NCBI GenBank assembly: GCA_020635205.1
Contig: JACKAE010000003.1
Coordinates: forward strand, 620,001 to 684,000
Direction: 5' to 3'
DNA from: Ignavibacteria bacterium
GTDB lineage: Bacteria > Bacteroidota > Ignavibacteria > OLB7
Length of the DNA stretch: 64,000 nucleotides
Below the pieces are notes generated by a model. The model saw only the letters and a program-made list of their open reading frames with translations. It searched no databases and was not told the origin of the DNA. Both the position numbers and the translations under genes were made by a program. Positions 26,150-34,027 of the stretch are shown piece after piece. Each line of letters opens with the position of its first letter. Position 1 is the first letter of the stretch.

Positions 26150-26603
26150 TACAGGTGCAAATCAAGAGCTGCACACAGTCGTCCTTTACGACTAAAAATC
26201 AGAGACTGGCAGGGGATACACTACTATGCGCCTTCCCCGTCATGCGCAAAGATGGGGGATGGCTCCACGCCGCACAATGCCAAGACAAGTGACCGCGCAT
26301 TACCGCATCCCGTACAGGGCGTCATCCCCTTGCCAAAATCTTTCCCTCATGCTGCCGCATCCGCATACACTGCACGATCAGCCTTGCACTCTGTTCCGCC
26401 ACCCTCCCAAGCCTGCGTTCATGCCGGGAAAGAGCGGGGGACGGTCGGTCGCATCTTCATGACCGTCAGAATGGCGCTCAGATCGTCTCTAAAGCACGGA
26501 AAGGGTCTTTTGCCATCCACCCACCACACAAACAAAACACCACATCACAGCCTTCTAAAAACCCCCGCAACAGCGACTTAACCCCCGTTAATGTTGGGTA
26601 ATG

Positions 26604-26901
26604 TTATGCCTCATCATCGCACATCCGGCAGTACTTCCGCCCATCACCACAGCGCAGAATTTTCTTACCCACACACAGGGTAAGCTTTTGCTTCCCATCA
26701 CCCAGCCGACAATCCGCCATCTCTCCCCCAAACTTTACCCGCACGTTTCTCACGCTGAACACACCACCCGACAACCGAAAATTTTCCCTCACGTCGTCGC
26801 TCGTCGCCTCCGGCTCCTCGCTCCGACCGCATGGCTCTCCCGTTAATGCCCATTAATCTCACCAGCTCGATAACGTCCGTTAAACAAAACCCATCAGACA
26901 T
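26604..26901 (-). pseudogene. Possible frameshifted small zinc-ribbon gene
   Basis: One frame starts at ATG 26901 behind AAGGGAAG and reads MSDGFCLTDVIELVRLMGI, like a genuine helical N-terminus, then becomes low-complexity and stops at 26698. A second frame (about 26792-26604) reads VRVKFGGEMADCRLGDGKQK and ends in ILRCGDGRKYCRMCDDEA, with three cysteines spaced like half of a zinc ribbon. A single frameshift near 26795-26800 would join them into one protein of about 95 residues. No family is recognised and the whole thing may be chance. Confidence 0.25.
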
Positions 26902-27021
26902 CTTCCCTTAGCATAGCCTAAGGAGAAAGGCAGACTGAAATCATTGATCTTTTTACCGCCACGATAAAAAAACGGACGCGCCGGGAAGAAGTGTCTTGAT
27001 TAACGTCCGATAACATACCCG

Positions 27022-27056
27022 CCAAAAAAAATCCCCCTCCGAAACACCGGAAGAGG
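27022..27056 (-). terminator. Strong rho-independent terminator for leftward transcription
   Basis: On the minus strand CCTCTTCCG pairs with CGGAGGGGG across a 6-nt loop (GTGTTT), a 9-bp stem with two G-T pairs, and is followed at once by ATTTTTTTT. No minus-strand gene ends just upstream of it (to its right), so it is an orphan, a leader terminator, or the remnant of a lost gene. Confidence 0.6.
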
Positions 27057-27096
27057 CTAACCAAAACGCATCCACCAACGAACAGAAAGCATACAA

Positions 27097-27204
27097 ATGT
27101 CCTCACCGAACGACAAAACCAACCGACCGGAAGACCTCCAAAAAGCGGAACTCCGCACCGTCACCGAGCGCAGTATTTCAATCCTTCTCGCCGTCCTTCT
27201 CTAG
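27097..27204 (+). CDS. Possible small protein (35 aa)
   Basis: ATG 27097 to TAG 27204. The product starts MSSPNDKTNRPEDLQKAELR and ends SISILLAVLL, a charged N-terminus and a short hydrophobic tail. It follows the C-rich region and might be the truncated start of a larger element gene or a small membrane-associated peptide. There is no clear ribosome-binding site. Low confidence. Confidence 0.2.
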   Translation: MSSPNDKTNRPEDLQKAELRTVTERSISILLAVLL

Positions 27205-27460
27205 TCTAATGCACGGCACTAATTTCGTGCCGATTCCGTCCAACCAGCAGGTTATCAGCACTCTACAATTCATCTGTGGAAACAAATGTTGCTAGGCTCA
27301 ATTGAACATAGTAGTTTTTGCCTAGGTTTCGTGTTTCGGAAAACACCTCCCTTGCTGGCTCGGTATTGCTTCACTGGAAAAGGTATTGAGCTTTGGTGCA
27401 GGATTCGGTAAGATTGAGATCAAGAAACAAAGTTATATCATAAACATTGAGAGCATAATT

Positions 27461-27835
27461 ATGACAGCACATGTTTTGTTGGAAGTCAATAAACTCACGG
27501 CGAAGTTCAACCAAGAGAGCCTGATCGCCAACCTGAGAACGATACTCGAGGAGATCGCCAAACTATCGGCAAAAAAGAACGTTCAGGTAGAGTTGGAGAT
27601 AAATTTAAAAGGGGTGCCTGACAACAATATAGTGCGCTTTGCTGAAATCTTTGCCAATGCAGCGAATCCGGTTCAAGCTGAATACGGAAATATCTGGAAA
27701 TATGTCAGCTTTACCGAAGGAACATTATGGTCTACAATTTATCTGTTTGAGATGAGGATGAATCCGCTTCAGACTGCTCCAGTGGTTGAGAAAAGTGATC
27801 TTCAGATTATTGAAGATCTTGTTGGTGCCTTATAG
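27461..27835 (+). CDS. Hypothetical protein (124 aa)
   Basis: Not recognised. The chosen start is ATG 27461 (an in-frame upstream start at 27386 adds 25 residues that lie in non-coding-like DNA). The predicted structure alternates a long helix (LEVNKLTAKFNQESLIANLRTILEEIAKLSAK) with strands (VQVELEINLKG, YVSFTEGTLWSTIYLFEMRM). No signal peptide or membrane segment is seen, so it is probably cytosolic. It is followed by a membrane-protein gene after 107 bp that contains a run of eight C bases (27900-27907). The two may be linked. Confidence 0.6.
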   Translation: MTAHVLLEVNKLTAKFNQESLIANLRTILEEIAKLSAKKNVQVELEINLKGVPDNNIVRFAEIFANAANPVQAEYGNIWKYVSFTEGTLWSTIYLFEMRMNPLQTAPVVEKSDLQIIEDLVGAL

Positions 27836-27942
27836 AGCGTTGAAACACATATGCAATGAGGTGTAGATTACTCACATAATTGTTGACACAGACGGCATAC
27901 CCCCCCCTTCCATATACTCTCTAACCAAATCTATCGACTGTT

Positions 27943-28785
27943 ATGTGTCGTCCATTCTTGTGTTTGGCACGTGTCGAACGGCGTTGTATAAACAGCACCA
28001 AGCGCTTCAAGGCTGCGGCAAAAGAAAAGATTATTGTTAACGGTACAGTGAGTATTCACTATCTCACTTTCTTTCTCATGACAGCATTGGTAGGACTGGC
28101 CATAGCGAAGCTGATCTGGGACGATCCATTGCTTGCAAAGATTCCCATTGCGAATATTGGAGAGTGGTTAATCCTGTTGTTTGTGGGTTATGTCATTGGC
28201 ATGGGAGTTGGTGATCATAACCGGAAAACACAAAAGGAAGACGAAGGCTCGGCTAATCGTATGCTAGGAAGGGGAAGATTTGCCTATAAAGCATGCAATG
28301 AAGTTATTAAGAATATAGCCTCAATGAAAGATGTGATGGCCAAAACCGATCAAGAACTAGAGGCTATTTGGAAAGGCCCGGAAGGTAAGACCGTTTTTGA
28401 GAACTTTAAGACTGTAGCTAATAATACAGAGACAAAATGGGGAGATTTACTTAAACTGTTGTCCGATAGGACGAAGCTAGGAGTCTTTACGTCGGTAACA
28501 AGTCCGAGAATTGTGGTAAAAGCAGTGCATAGCGATGACGATGATTTGGAAAAGTTTGGCAATCTCGTTATGGATGCGTTTGCTGCGTTTATTGTGCAAG
28601 CTAAAAGTCTCTATGATCTCATAAATGCTAGCGGAGCCACCAGTGCAAAGCCGATTGATAAAGCCATAGAGGAGTCTGCAAGAAACTTAAGGCGGGCATA
28701 CGACAACTTGAAGGACTATTTAGACCAGTTCTGTACTGAGATGGAACGGGAACACAACGATTGGGTTATGCCTGACGTGTCATAG
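27943..28785 (+). CDS. Hypothetical membrane protein with cytoplasmic helical domain (280 aa)
   Basis: Not recognised. Two membrane segments lie near residues 38-60 (LTFFLMTALVGLAIAKLIW) and 70-90 (IGEWLILLFVGYVIGMGVG). A mainly helical soluble domain of ~185 residues follows, with an acidic patch (HSDDDDLEKFGNLVMDAF) and a C-terminal helix (ARNLRRAYDNLKDYLDQF). The layout, a two-helix anchor plus a helical domain, is frequent among membrane effectors or sensors in mobile defence islands, but no specific family is visible. The start is uncertain, since the first ~30 residues are basic and Cys-rich. Confidence 0.6.
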   Translation: MCRPFLCLARVERRCINSTKRFKAAAKEKIIVNGTVSIHYLTFFLMTALVGLAIAKLIWDDPLLAKIPIANIGEWLILLFVGYVIGMGVGDHNRKTQKEDEGSANRMLGRGRFAYKACNEVIKNIASMKDVMAKTDQELEAIWKGPEGKTVFENFKTVANNTETKWGDLLKLLSDRTKLGVFTSVTSPRIVVKAVHSDDDDLEKFGNLVMDAFAAFIVQAKSLYDLINASGATSAKPIDKAIEESARNLRRAYDNLKDYLDQFCTEMEREHNDWVMPDVS

Positions 28786-28822
28786 CAATTTCGATGAATA
28801 GCGATGAGATAAAAGAATCAAT

Positions 28823-29518
28823 TTATGTTTTCTTATGATTGAGAAGAGTTCTACATCTCTCTATTATCTCAAATTTAGCTTTTAGAAGTATTTTACGTTT
28901 TTCATGAGTTGGCTGAACAAGTGCAAGGTCGATTCTATACATGCCATTTCCAGTTGGCTTGGCTGAATCTAAAATATTTTGCAGACGATCGCTTAAAACT
29001 ACAATAATCTGATGCAATCTCTTGGTAAGATAGCTAATATCCTCCTGATCAATCCATATCATATTGGTAGTTATTGTCTCTAACAATGAAAAAGCTATCT
29101 CTTGCACTGGTAAGATTTCCTGTACAAGCTGTTCGCCCTCAGGGTCATCTTCGGTGTCTTCAAATGACATTTTAAGGAGCACCTCGACCCTTTGTCCCAG
29201 TATAGCAGCATCTCTGTTTAGGTTTTCAACGAAGTCGACGATCTTTGAGTGCCGAGCAGAAAATCGTACTTGATGCTCTGAAAGCTCAGCTGTTAACTCT
29301 GCTTTTAGTAACTCTAATGATTCAGAGTTTGCTTTTAGCAACTCGGTTTTTACCTGCTCTATCCTCTTTGTACTAAGCTCAGTAATAGATGTCTGTAAAG
29401 TGGCTAGTTGTGTTGCAGATGTACTCCGACGCTTTTCTATTGTTAGCGCTGTCCATGCTGCAAAAATACTTCCAACAGCTGCACCCACAGCTCCACCAAG
29501 AAGTGCACTCCAATCCAT
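28823..29518 (-). CDS. Hypothetical membrane-anchored coiled-coil protein (231 aa)
   Basis: Not recognised. A single N-terminal membrane helix (MDWSALLGGAVGAAVGSIFA, then AWTAL) is followed by a predicted coiled coil over about residues 35-90 (LQTSITELSTKRIEQVKTEL, LKAELTAELSEHQVRF) and then a helical domain (LLETITTNMIWIDQEDISYL). It converges with the two-helix membrane protein (37-bp gap between stops), and its start lies about 80 bp downstream of the Bacteroidota-type integrase stop on the same strand, so it may be transcribed with the integrase. Confidence 0.65.
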   Translation of the reverse strand: MDWSALLGGAVGAAVGSIFAAWTALTIEKRRSTSATQLATLQTSITELSTKRIEQVKTELLKANSESLELLKAELTAELSEHQVRFSARHSKIVDFVENLNRDAAILGQRVEVLLKMSFEDTEDDPEGEQLVQEILPVQEIAFSLLETITTNMIWIDQEDISYLTKRLHQIIVVLSDRLQNILDSAKPTGNGMYRIDLALVQPTHEKRKILLKAKFEIIERCRTLLNHKKT

Positions 29519-29599
29519 AACAGCCTCGATTTTTTAGTAAAAAGAAATTTTTGAGAATTAAGTGTAAAACTACAAATTTGGTACGTATTTGTCATTTTG

Positions 29600-30895
29600 T
29601 TAACTGCCCCCCACCACCCTATCCAATGCTTCATCCGCGTCCTGATTGATGAAGTTGGCTTGGTAGCCGAGTGTGGTTTTGATGTCGGAGTGGCGGTATA
29701 GTTTCTGGAGCATTTGTATGGGGATTTTGTCGCCTGCGAGGGTGGCGAAGGTGTGTCTTGCGATGTGAAGGGAGAGTTTTCCGGTGATCTTTGCGGCAGG
29801 GGCGATGTGTTCGCGCAAAAGCCTGTCGCATTTTTTTATGGTGGCGGAGATTCTTTGTTTTCTTGTGAAGGTGTCCAGTGTGTCCGGTAGGTCTTTGAGG
29901 AAGGGGAAAACGTCATCTTCCGCGCCCGTCTGGTCTGCTTTGTAGCGTTCGAGGATTTCTTTTGCCTTGTCCGGCACTTTCAGCGATACGGGTTTATTGT
30001 TCTTGCCCATTGTGTAGTACAAGCGGCCTTCCCTGATGTCTGACCACTTCATTTGCAGCACGTCTCCAGCACGCATTCCGGCGAAGTAAAACGAGGTCAG
30101 CCAGAGATCACGGGCGGCGGCGTGCAGGGGGTCAATCAGCGTGATGGTTTCCAGTCTTTCCACGTCATCCTTTGTCAGTCCTACCTTTTGGCTTTTCGGC
30201 AGCTTGATACGGATTTTGTCCTTGCCGAAAGGAAAACACTTTTCATCGAGAACACCTTCCTTGATCGCATGACTGAATATCGTCTGGATTGTGATGAGGT
30301 AATTGGCGATAGTGCGGTCACTGATCTTGCGTTGTGCCTTGAGATAGATTTTGAATTGCGTCAGCAAGGCCACGTCGATATGCTGGAACGGTACGTCCGT
30401 GCCGGGCAGGACTCCGGCGCAGGGCGGGTGTTTGCGTGACCCCTTGCGTTTGGGCAGTTCATCTTCTATTGCTTCCGTGCCAAGCACAAATTCCTTGAAC
30501 AGGCGGACGCGCGACGTTTCCGGCGACCAGCAGTTATAATTGCCAGCCTCCTTCATACGCTCAAGATAGAGGGCGGCACGGGCAAAAAACATGCTCTCGC
30601 CCGTGGGCTTGATTTTCTTTTTGAGGGTCTTGGCGGATGATTGTTTGCGCTGCACGTCAAAGTCCAGCATGACGTTACCCGCATCCGCCAGCGTCTGCAT
30701 GAGAAAGGTGTTCAGCCGTTGCGCGTTGGGGTGGGATTTTCGCACACGTTGGGCAGTGGCATCCCAGTCTTTCTCCCGCACACGATAGCCGAGGTAGACG
30801 TAAGAGCTTTTCCGGTCTTTGGTGATACGCAGAGCCAGCGGGAAGGTTCCGTCAGCGTTCTTTTTCTTGCGGAGAACGATTTTTGCAGTGGCCAT
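29600..30895 (-). CDS. Bacteroidota-type tyrosine integrase
   Basis: A 431-residue site-specific recombinase. The N-terminal arm-type domain (about residues 1-95) has the pattern of Bacteroidetes transposon and ICE integrases (IVLRKKKNADGTFPLALRIT...YVYLGYRV). A SAM-like core-binding domain follows (about 100-215) and then the catalytic domain with Arg275 (FAGMRAGDVL), His377 and Arg380 (LSLHIARHTFAT), His402 (LYRHSDIKTT) and Tyr411 (LGYQ). All catalytic residues are present, so it should be active. The start codon is 26 bp from the right 21-bp repeat. It is the most likely enzyme for insertion of the 17.9-kb region. Confidence 0.93.
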   Translation of the reverse strand: MATAKIVLRKKKNADGTFPLALRITKDRKSSYVYLGYRVREKDWDATAQRVRKSHPNAQRLNTFLMQTLADAGNVMLDFDVQRKQSSAKTLKKKIKPTGESMFFARAALYLERMKEAGNYNCWSPETSRVRLFKEFVLGTEAIEDELPKRKGSRKHPPCAGVLPGTDVPFQHIDVALLTQFKIYLKAQRKISDRTIANYLITIQTIFSHAIKEGVLDEKCFPFGKDKIRIKLPKSQKVGLTKDDVERLETITLIDPLHAAARDLWLTSFYFAGMRAGDVLQMKWSDIREGRLYYTMGKNNKPVSLKVPDKAKEILERYKADQTGAEDDVFPFLKDLPDTLDTFTRKQRISATIKKCDRLLREHIAPAAKITGKLSLHIARHTFATLAGDKIPIQMLQKLYRHSDIKTTLGYQANFINQDADEALDRVVGGS

Positions 30896-30921
30896 GAGTA
30901 TAGAGGTTTGTTTATGTCATT

Positions 30922-30942
30922 GGTACAACATAGGTCAAACAT
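30922..30942. repeat. Right copy of 21-bp direct repeat (candidate attR)
   Basis: Identical to 13038-13058 over all 21 bases and in the same orientation. It lies directly upstream of the Bacteroidota-type integrase gene, the usual place for an attachment site. Confidence 0.8.
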
Positions 30943-31457
30943 CTGACGGTTTAGCATGGGTTTACGTGTAGTCAGGTGGTAGGGAAATGTGGAAAAATTT
31001 TCAGTAAAGGGCACTTTTATATAAATGAATCCACCTGTTCCGGGGATTGGCATCCCCGGCTACATAACGTCGGCTCCGCCGGGGCACTCAAATCAATGCG
31101 CATCTATCGAACGGCAATTGAAGGAAGTACTGTTAACTAGCTATGGGGAAACCAATTCTTAACCCCACGGACATGAGTCACTCTCTGATATTGACCCCCG
31201 ACTTCTAGTCGGCGGGAGTGAGGAGGGAACTGGGCAAGAAACGGCTTGAAGCCGTTTTCTTCTCCGTTGAGACTCCAGAACACCCCGATAAATCGGGGTG
31301 TTAATTGGAACGATTACCTCAATAATTACTCAAAGGGCAGAACGAAGGGGCTGCTCTGTTGATTCGTTCTGCCCGTACGAAGCATGAAGCCTCTATATCT
31401 TAATTCCTTCCCCCCATTCATCCTTGAAAGGCTGCCATGGATAGAGCATAGGATATT
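30943..31457. repeat. Intergenic repeats right of the mobile region
   Basis: No gene is seen. The hairpin CCGGGGAT-TGGC-ATCCCCGG at 31040-31059 equals those at 12630 and 12952. CTGCTCTGTTGATTC(G)TTCTGCCC at about 31350-31373 equals the start of the left unit near 12572. Two further small inverted repeats are visible: CCCGACTTCTAGTCGGCGGG (about 31199-31218) and CCCCGATAAATCGGGG (about 31284-31299). These belong to the host spacer into which the element inserted, and could serve as terminators of the ASPIC-protein gene that ends at 31458 on the minus strand. Confidence 0.65.
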
Positions 31458-33860
31458 TTATCTACTCAACTTCACGATCTCCTCCGACCTTCCATCTGAA
31501 AACCGAACAAAGTAAACACCTGCTGGAAGTAGTGCAGGAAGTTCAATGAATCGGTTTCCTTCCCCCTTCTCTATATGATAGAACAAAAGCCGTTCACCCA
31601 CTGTATTTAGTACCTCAACCTCTGCTGCGAGGCTCTGCCTTGTGAAGAAATTGAAGCTGATCGTCTCGTCGTCGTATCGGAAATCCACTACCTGAAAACG
31701 ACTCCCCGACTCACCTCTCCACCCAACTTCCTCATCAACAGTAAGTGGGTTAAAAACCTCTTCAAGCTCACTACTGCCATACTCCACACGATACTCACGC
31801 CCGGTCTCTACACTCTCAAATTTTTGGCGCGTACCATCCCCCCACTCTACAACAAGACTGTCCACCGAAGGAACATTTCCGAGACCGAAGTGAAGAGCGT
31901 TGCTGTTTTGTGTGCCAGTAGCTCCACTCCCCCCACCAGCAAGCTCACGGAAGTAGAGCTGACTCCCGTTGTGGATAATCACCTTGGTTCCATAACCATC
32001 TTCCGGTATACCGGACTCTTTTTGTCCACGTAGTCTCACGACAATCGACGTTCCCTTTCGTGGGAGATCGTTTCGATAGAGAGTTAGCTTTTCGCGGGGA
32101 GTTGCTACGATAAGGTCGAGGTCACCATCTCGGTCGTAGTCAAGTCGTGCCGCCGTCCAAGCTCCGTGCGTGCGAAGTCCGGTCTCCCACGTCCTGTCGT
32201 TCAGATGATAGGCTTCGTCTGGCCCGCCGTTAAAGTAGAGCCTCGAGAGCCGGGCAGGCTCACCACTTGCACCCTCATTGCTGTAGGAATAGTGACAGTG
32301 AAAAAGGTCTTGATAGCCGTCGAGATCAAAATCACCCCAGACTACACCAGCATTTAATTCAAAAAACTTTACGCCGAGATCGTGGTGAACCTCTGTGAAG
32401 TGGTAGTCCGGCCCACCCTCATTTCGGTAGACTAACGACGGGTTTGAGACCTGCCCCCTCCAGTCAGGATGCCCGAGATTGCCAACTGTCAGATCCACCA
32501 AGCCATCATTGTTATAGTCAGCCCACTCAACCCCGATACCATGCCCGAAGTATTGTGGGTCAGCAGTTGGTTCACCTATCACTCCGGTTGATCGAGCAAT
32601 CTCTGTGAAACTCTCTCCACCATTGTTTCTGTAGAGAAGGTCTGGGGCAAGCCGATAGGTGGCGACAAAAACATCTGTTGCCCCATCTTGGTTGTAGTCG
32701 CCAGCAGCAGCTCCCCAGCAATCGGTGTTGGGATCAGGCTCGCCAATAGCTATCCCAACCGTCTCAGTCACATCGGTGAAGGTTCCGTCACCATTGTTCA
32801 GCCAGAGCTTGTCCTTGTAGAAAATTTCGTTCGGGAAGTCTCCTGTTCGGCCGTTGCTGATGAAAAGATCGAGATTCGCATCGTGGTTAAAGTCGAACCA
32901 AATTGGCGTAACTGTTGGTGCGGGATTGCTCAGTCCAGACTCAGCCGTAACATCAGTGAACGTTCCATCTCCATTGTTTCGATAGAGGAAGTCGTCATTT
33001 GTTCCGCCGCGAGCAGCATAGCAGTCGAGGTCTCCGTCGTTATCGTAGTCACCCCAAACCGACGCACTGGCAGTGATTCCGAGGTCAACTTTGGTGAACG
33101 TTCCGTTCCCATTATTCTGCCAGAACCGTGACCCGGCTGCAACGTCATCCCAGCCATCGTTATTCCAATCAACAACACTCACTCGGGATGAGGGAACGGA
33201 ATTTCCTCCGTCGAGAAGACCTGCACTCTCGGTAACATCCACCATTGTTGGTGTTGGAGGCTCCGCCGACCCCTCTCCTTCTGGATACTCATATTCTACT
33301 ACAAGGCGAACCATGAAGTCGCCCCCGGCAAGTTGGTAGACTCCCAGAAAACCGAGTGAGTTGTTCTGTGTTGGATCCATTAAGAAGGAGCTGTACGGAG
33401 TTGACTGCGATGAGTTATCAACTCCCCAGAGTAGACCGTTTGGATCGATTCGATGCTGAACCACAACGCGGTCGTAACCATCGATCCGAAGGTTCATCTC
33501 GCTGAGAGTATACTCTTTCCAACCTGGAACTCCATCGTACTGAATCACAAATGGTGGGATAAGGGTGTTGTAAGGCCAAACCCAACTTGTTGGTGGCACT
33601 GTTCCTGCCGCTGCGTCACCAACAATCCAGATAGTGTCACTCGCCGGTGTATTCGTTGGGAAATAGATCTGCAAGGCAACAACTCTACAGGGACCTTCCG
33701 GCTCTAAAATTACCGAAGCCTCTCTCCCCACAAAGTTGTGTACACCTCCGGCAACACCGTTATCGCGCTTTACAATACTCTGCTGCGCGGATGCTGGTGA
33801 AGAGAAGAGAATCGCCAAGGGAAGCACAAAAAGTACTCTGAAGTAGTTGAAGTTGTTCAT
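31458..33860 (-). CDS. FG-GAP/ASPIC-UnbV (CRTAC1-like) protein with T9SS sorting domain
   Basis: An 800-residue exported protein. The signal peptide ends near SSPASAQ (residue 26). Residues about 215-560 carry a series of VCBS/FG-GAP repeats with the calcium-loop pattern D-x-(D/N)-x-D-G: VDWNNDGWDDVAAGSRFW, WGDYDNDGDLDCYAARGG, WFDFNHDANLDLFISNGR, AGDYNQDGATDVFVATYR, WADYNNDGLVDLTVGNLG. They end in an ASPIC/UnbV domain (GTSIVVRLRGQKESGIPEDG through LVVEWGDGTRQKFES). The C-terminal ~80 residues (RFQVVDFRYDDETISFNF...LLPAGVYFVRFSDGRSEEIV) fit a T9SS sorting domain. Surface or secreted beta-propeller; ligand unknown. Divergent from the MATE gene. Confidence 0.9.
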   Translation of the reverse strand: MNNFNYFRVLFVLPLAILFSSPASAQQSIVKRDNGVAGGVHNFVGREASVILEPEGPCRVVALQIYFPTNTPASDTIWIVGDAAAGTVPPTSWVWPYNTLIPPFVIQYDGVPGWKEYTLSEMNLRIDGYDRVVVQHRIDPNGLLWGVDNSSQSTPYSSFLMDPTQNNSLGFLGVYQLAGGDFMVRLVVEYEYPEGEGSAEPPTPTMVDVTESAGLLDGGNSVPSSRVSVVDWNNDGWDDVAAGSRFWQNNGNGTFTKVDLGITASASVWGDYDNDGDLDCYAARGGTNDDFLYRNNGDGTFTDVTAESGLSNPAPTVTPIWFDFNHDANLDLFISNGRTGDFPNEIFYKDKLWLNNGDGTFTDVTETVGIAIGEPDPNTDCWGAAAGDYNQDGATDVFVATYRLAPDLLYRNNGGESFTEIARSTGVIGEPTADPQYFGHGIGVEWADYNNDGLVDLTVGNLGHPDWRGQVSNPSLVYRNEGGPDYHFTEVHHDLGVKFFELNAGVVWGDFDLDGYQDLFHCHYSYSNEGASGEPARLSRLYFNGGPDEAYHLNDRTWETGLRTHGAWTAARLDYDRDGDLDLIVATPREKLTLYRNDLPRKGTSIVVRLRGQKESGIPEDGYGTKVIIHNGSQLYFRELAGGGSGATGTQNSNALHFGLGNVPSVDSLVVEWGDGTRQKFESVETGREYRVEYGSSELEEVFNPLTVDEEVGWRGESGSRFQVVDFRYDDETISFNFFTRQSLAAEVEVLNTVGERLLFYHIEKGEGNRFIELPALLPAGVYFVRFSDGRSEEIVKLSR

Positions 33861-34027
33861 GGCAGATTAGCGTTAGTAATCGTCCCCTCAGTTGAATAGC
33901 AGACGAAAAATGTTTGAGTTCAGGTAAGATATTGTATTTGTTGTGACAATACCACCCCTTTTCAGGAAAGGGAATTGCGAAAGCAACAGAAGCGGCACGA
34001 TCCTTGTTCCTCTCGGACAAATTATTT

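Larger units (their letters stand above)
26150..27460. other. 1.3-kb C-rich region without a convincing intact gene
   Basis: The plus strand is visibly rich in C and A and poor in G from about 26230 to 27180, unlike the flanking genes. Open frames on both strands here are short and not protein-like, apart from the candidates given separately (26604-26901 minus, 27097-27204 plus). Repeated short sequences include CCCGTTAATG (26584 and about 26840) and TAACGTCCG(T/A)TAA (about 26871 and 27001). A 6-bp stem CCTTAG/CTAAGG lies at about 26908-26925, a strong minus-strand terminator at 27022-27056, and a CGGCAC/GTGCCG hairpin at 27214-27232. The region could be an origin or transfer region, a decayed gene cluster or a non-coding RNA locus. 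Confidence 0.5.
13038..30942. mobile_element. Integrated element bounded by 21-bp direct repeats (~17.9 kb)
   Basis: The region is bounded by exact 21-bp direct repeats. The right one lies 26 bp upstream of a Bacteroidota-type tyrosine integrase. Contents: an ImmA/IrrE-type protease with a nuclease-like N-terminal domain, a second (P4-type) integrase with its own attP-like site, two XRE regulators, two T9SS-exported proteins, a HEPN-like/nuclease-like pair, and several unrecognised small genes. No relaxase, type IV secretion, capsid or terminase gene is visible, so it looks like a mobilisable or decayed integrative element rather than a complete ICE or prophage. Some genes (the latter half of 18953-24490 especially) look richer in G+C than the host genes around them, which suggests transfer. 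The host intergenic repeats on both flanks belong to one family, as expected if the element split a single spacer. Confidence 0.75.

Noticed and set aside
26226..26581. Two overlapping plus-strand open frames in the C-rich region
   Set aside because: Their composition (Pro/His/Ser/Ala-rich) follows the base bias of the DNA, and neither has a ribosome-binding site or any recognisable pattern.
27883..27918. TTGACA and TATACT flanking a run of eight C bases upstream of the membrane-protein gene, considered as a phase-variable promoter
   Set aside because: The spacing of 24 bp is too long for a sigma-70-type promoter, and loss of a few C bases would not restore it. FCB bacteria also use a different consensus.
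13038..30942. A prophage or conjugative element
   Set aside because: No terminase, capsid, tail, relaxase, coupling protein or type IV secretion gene can be read in this span.
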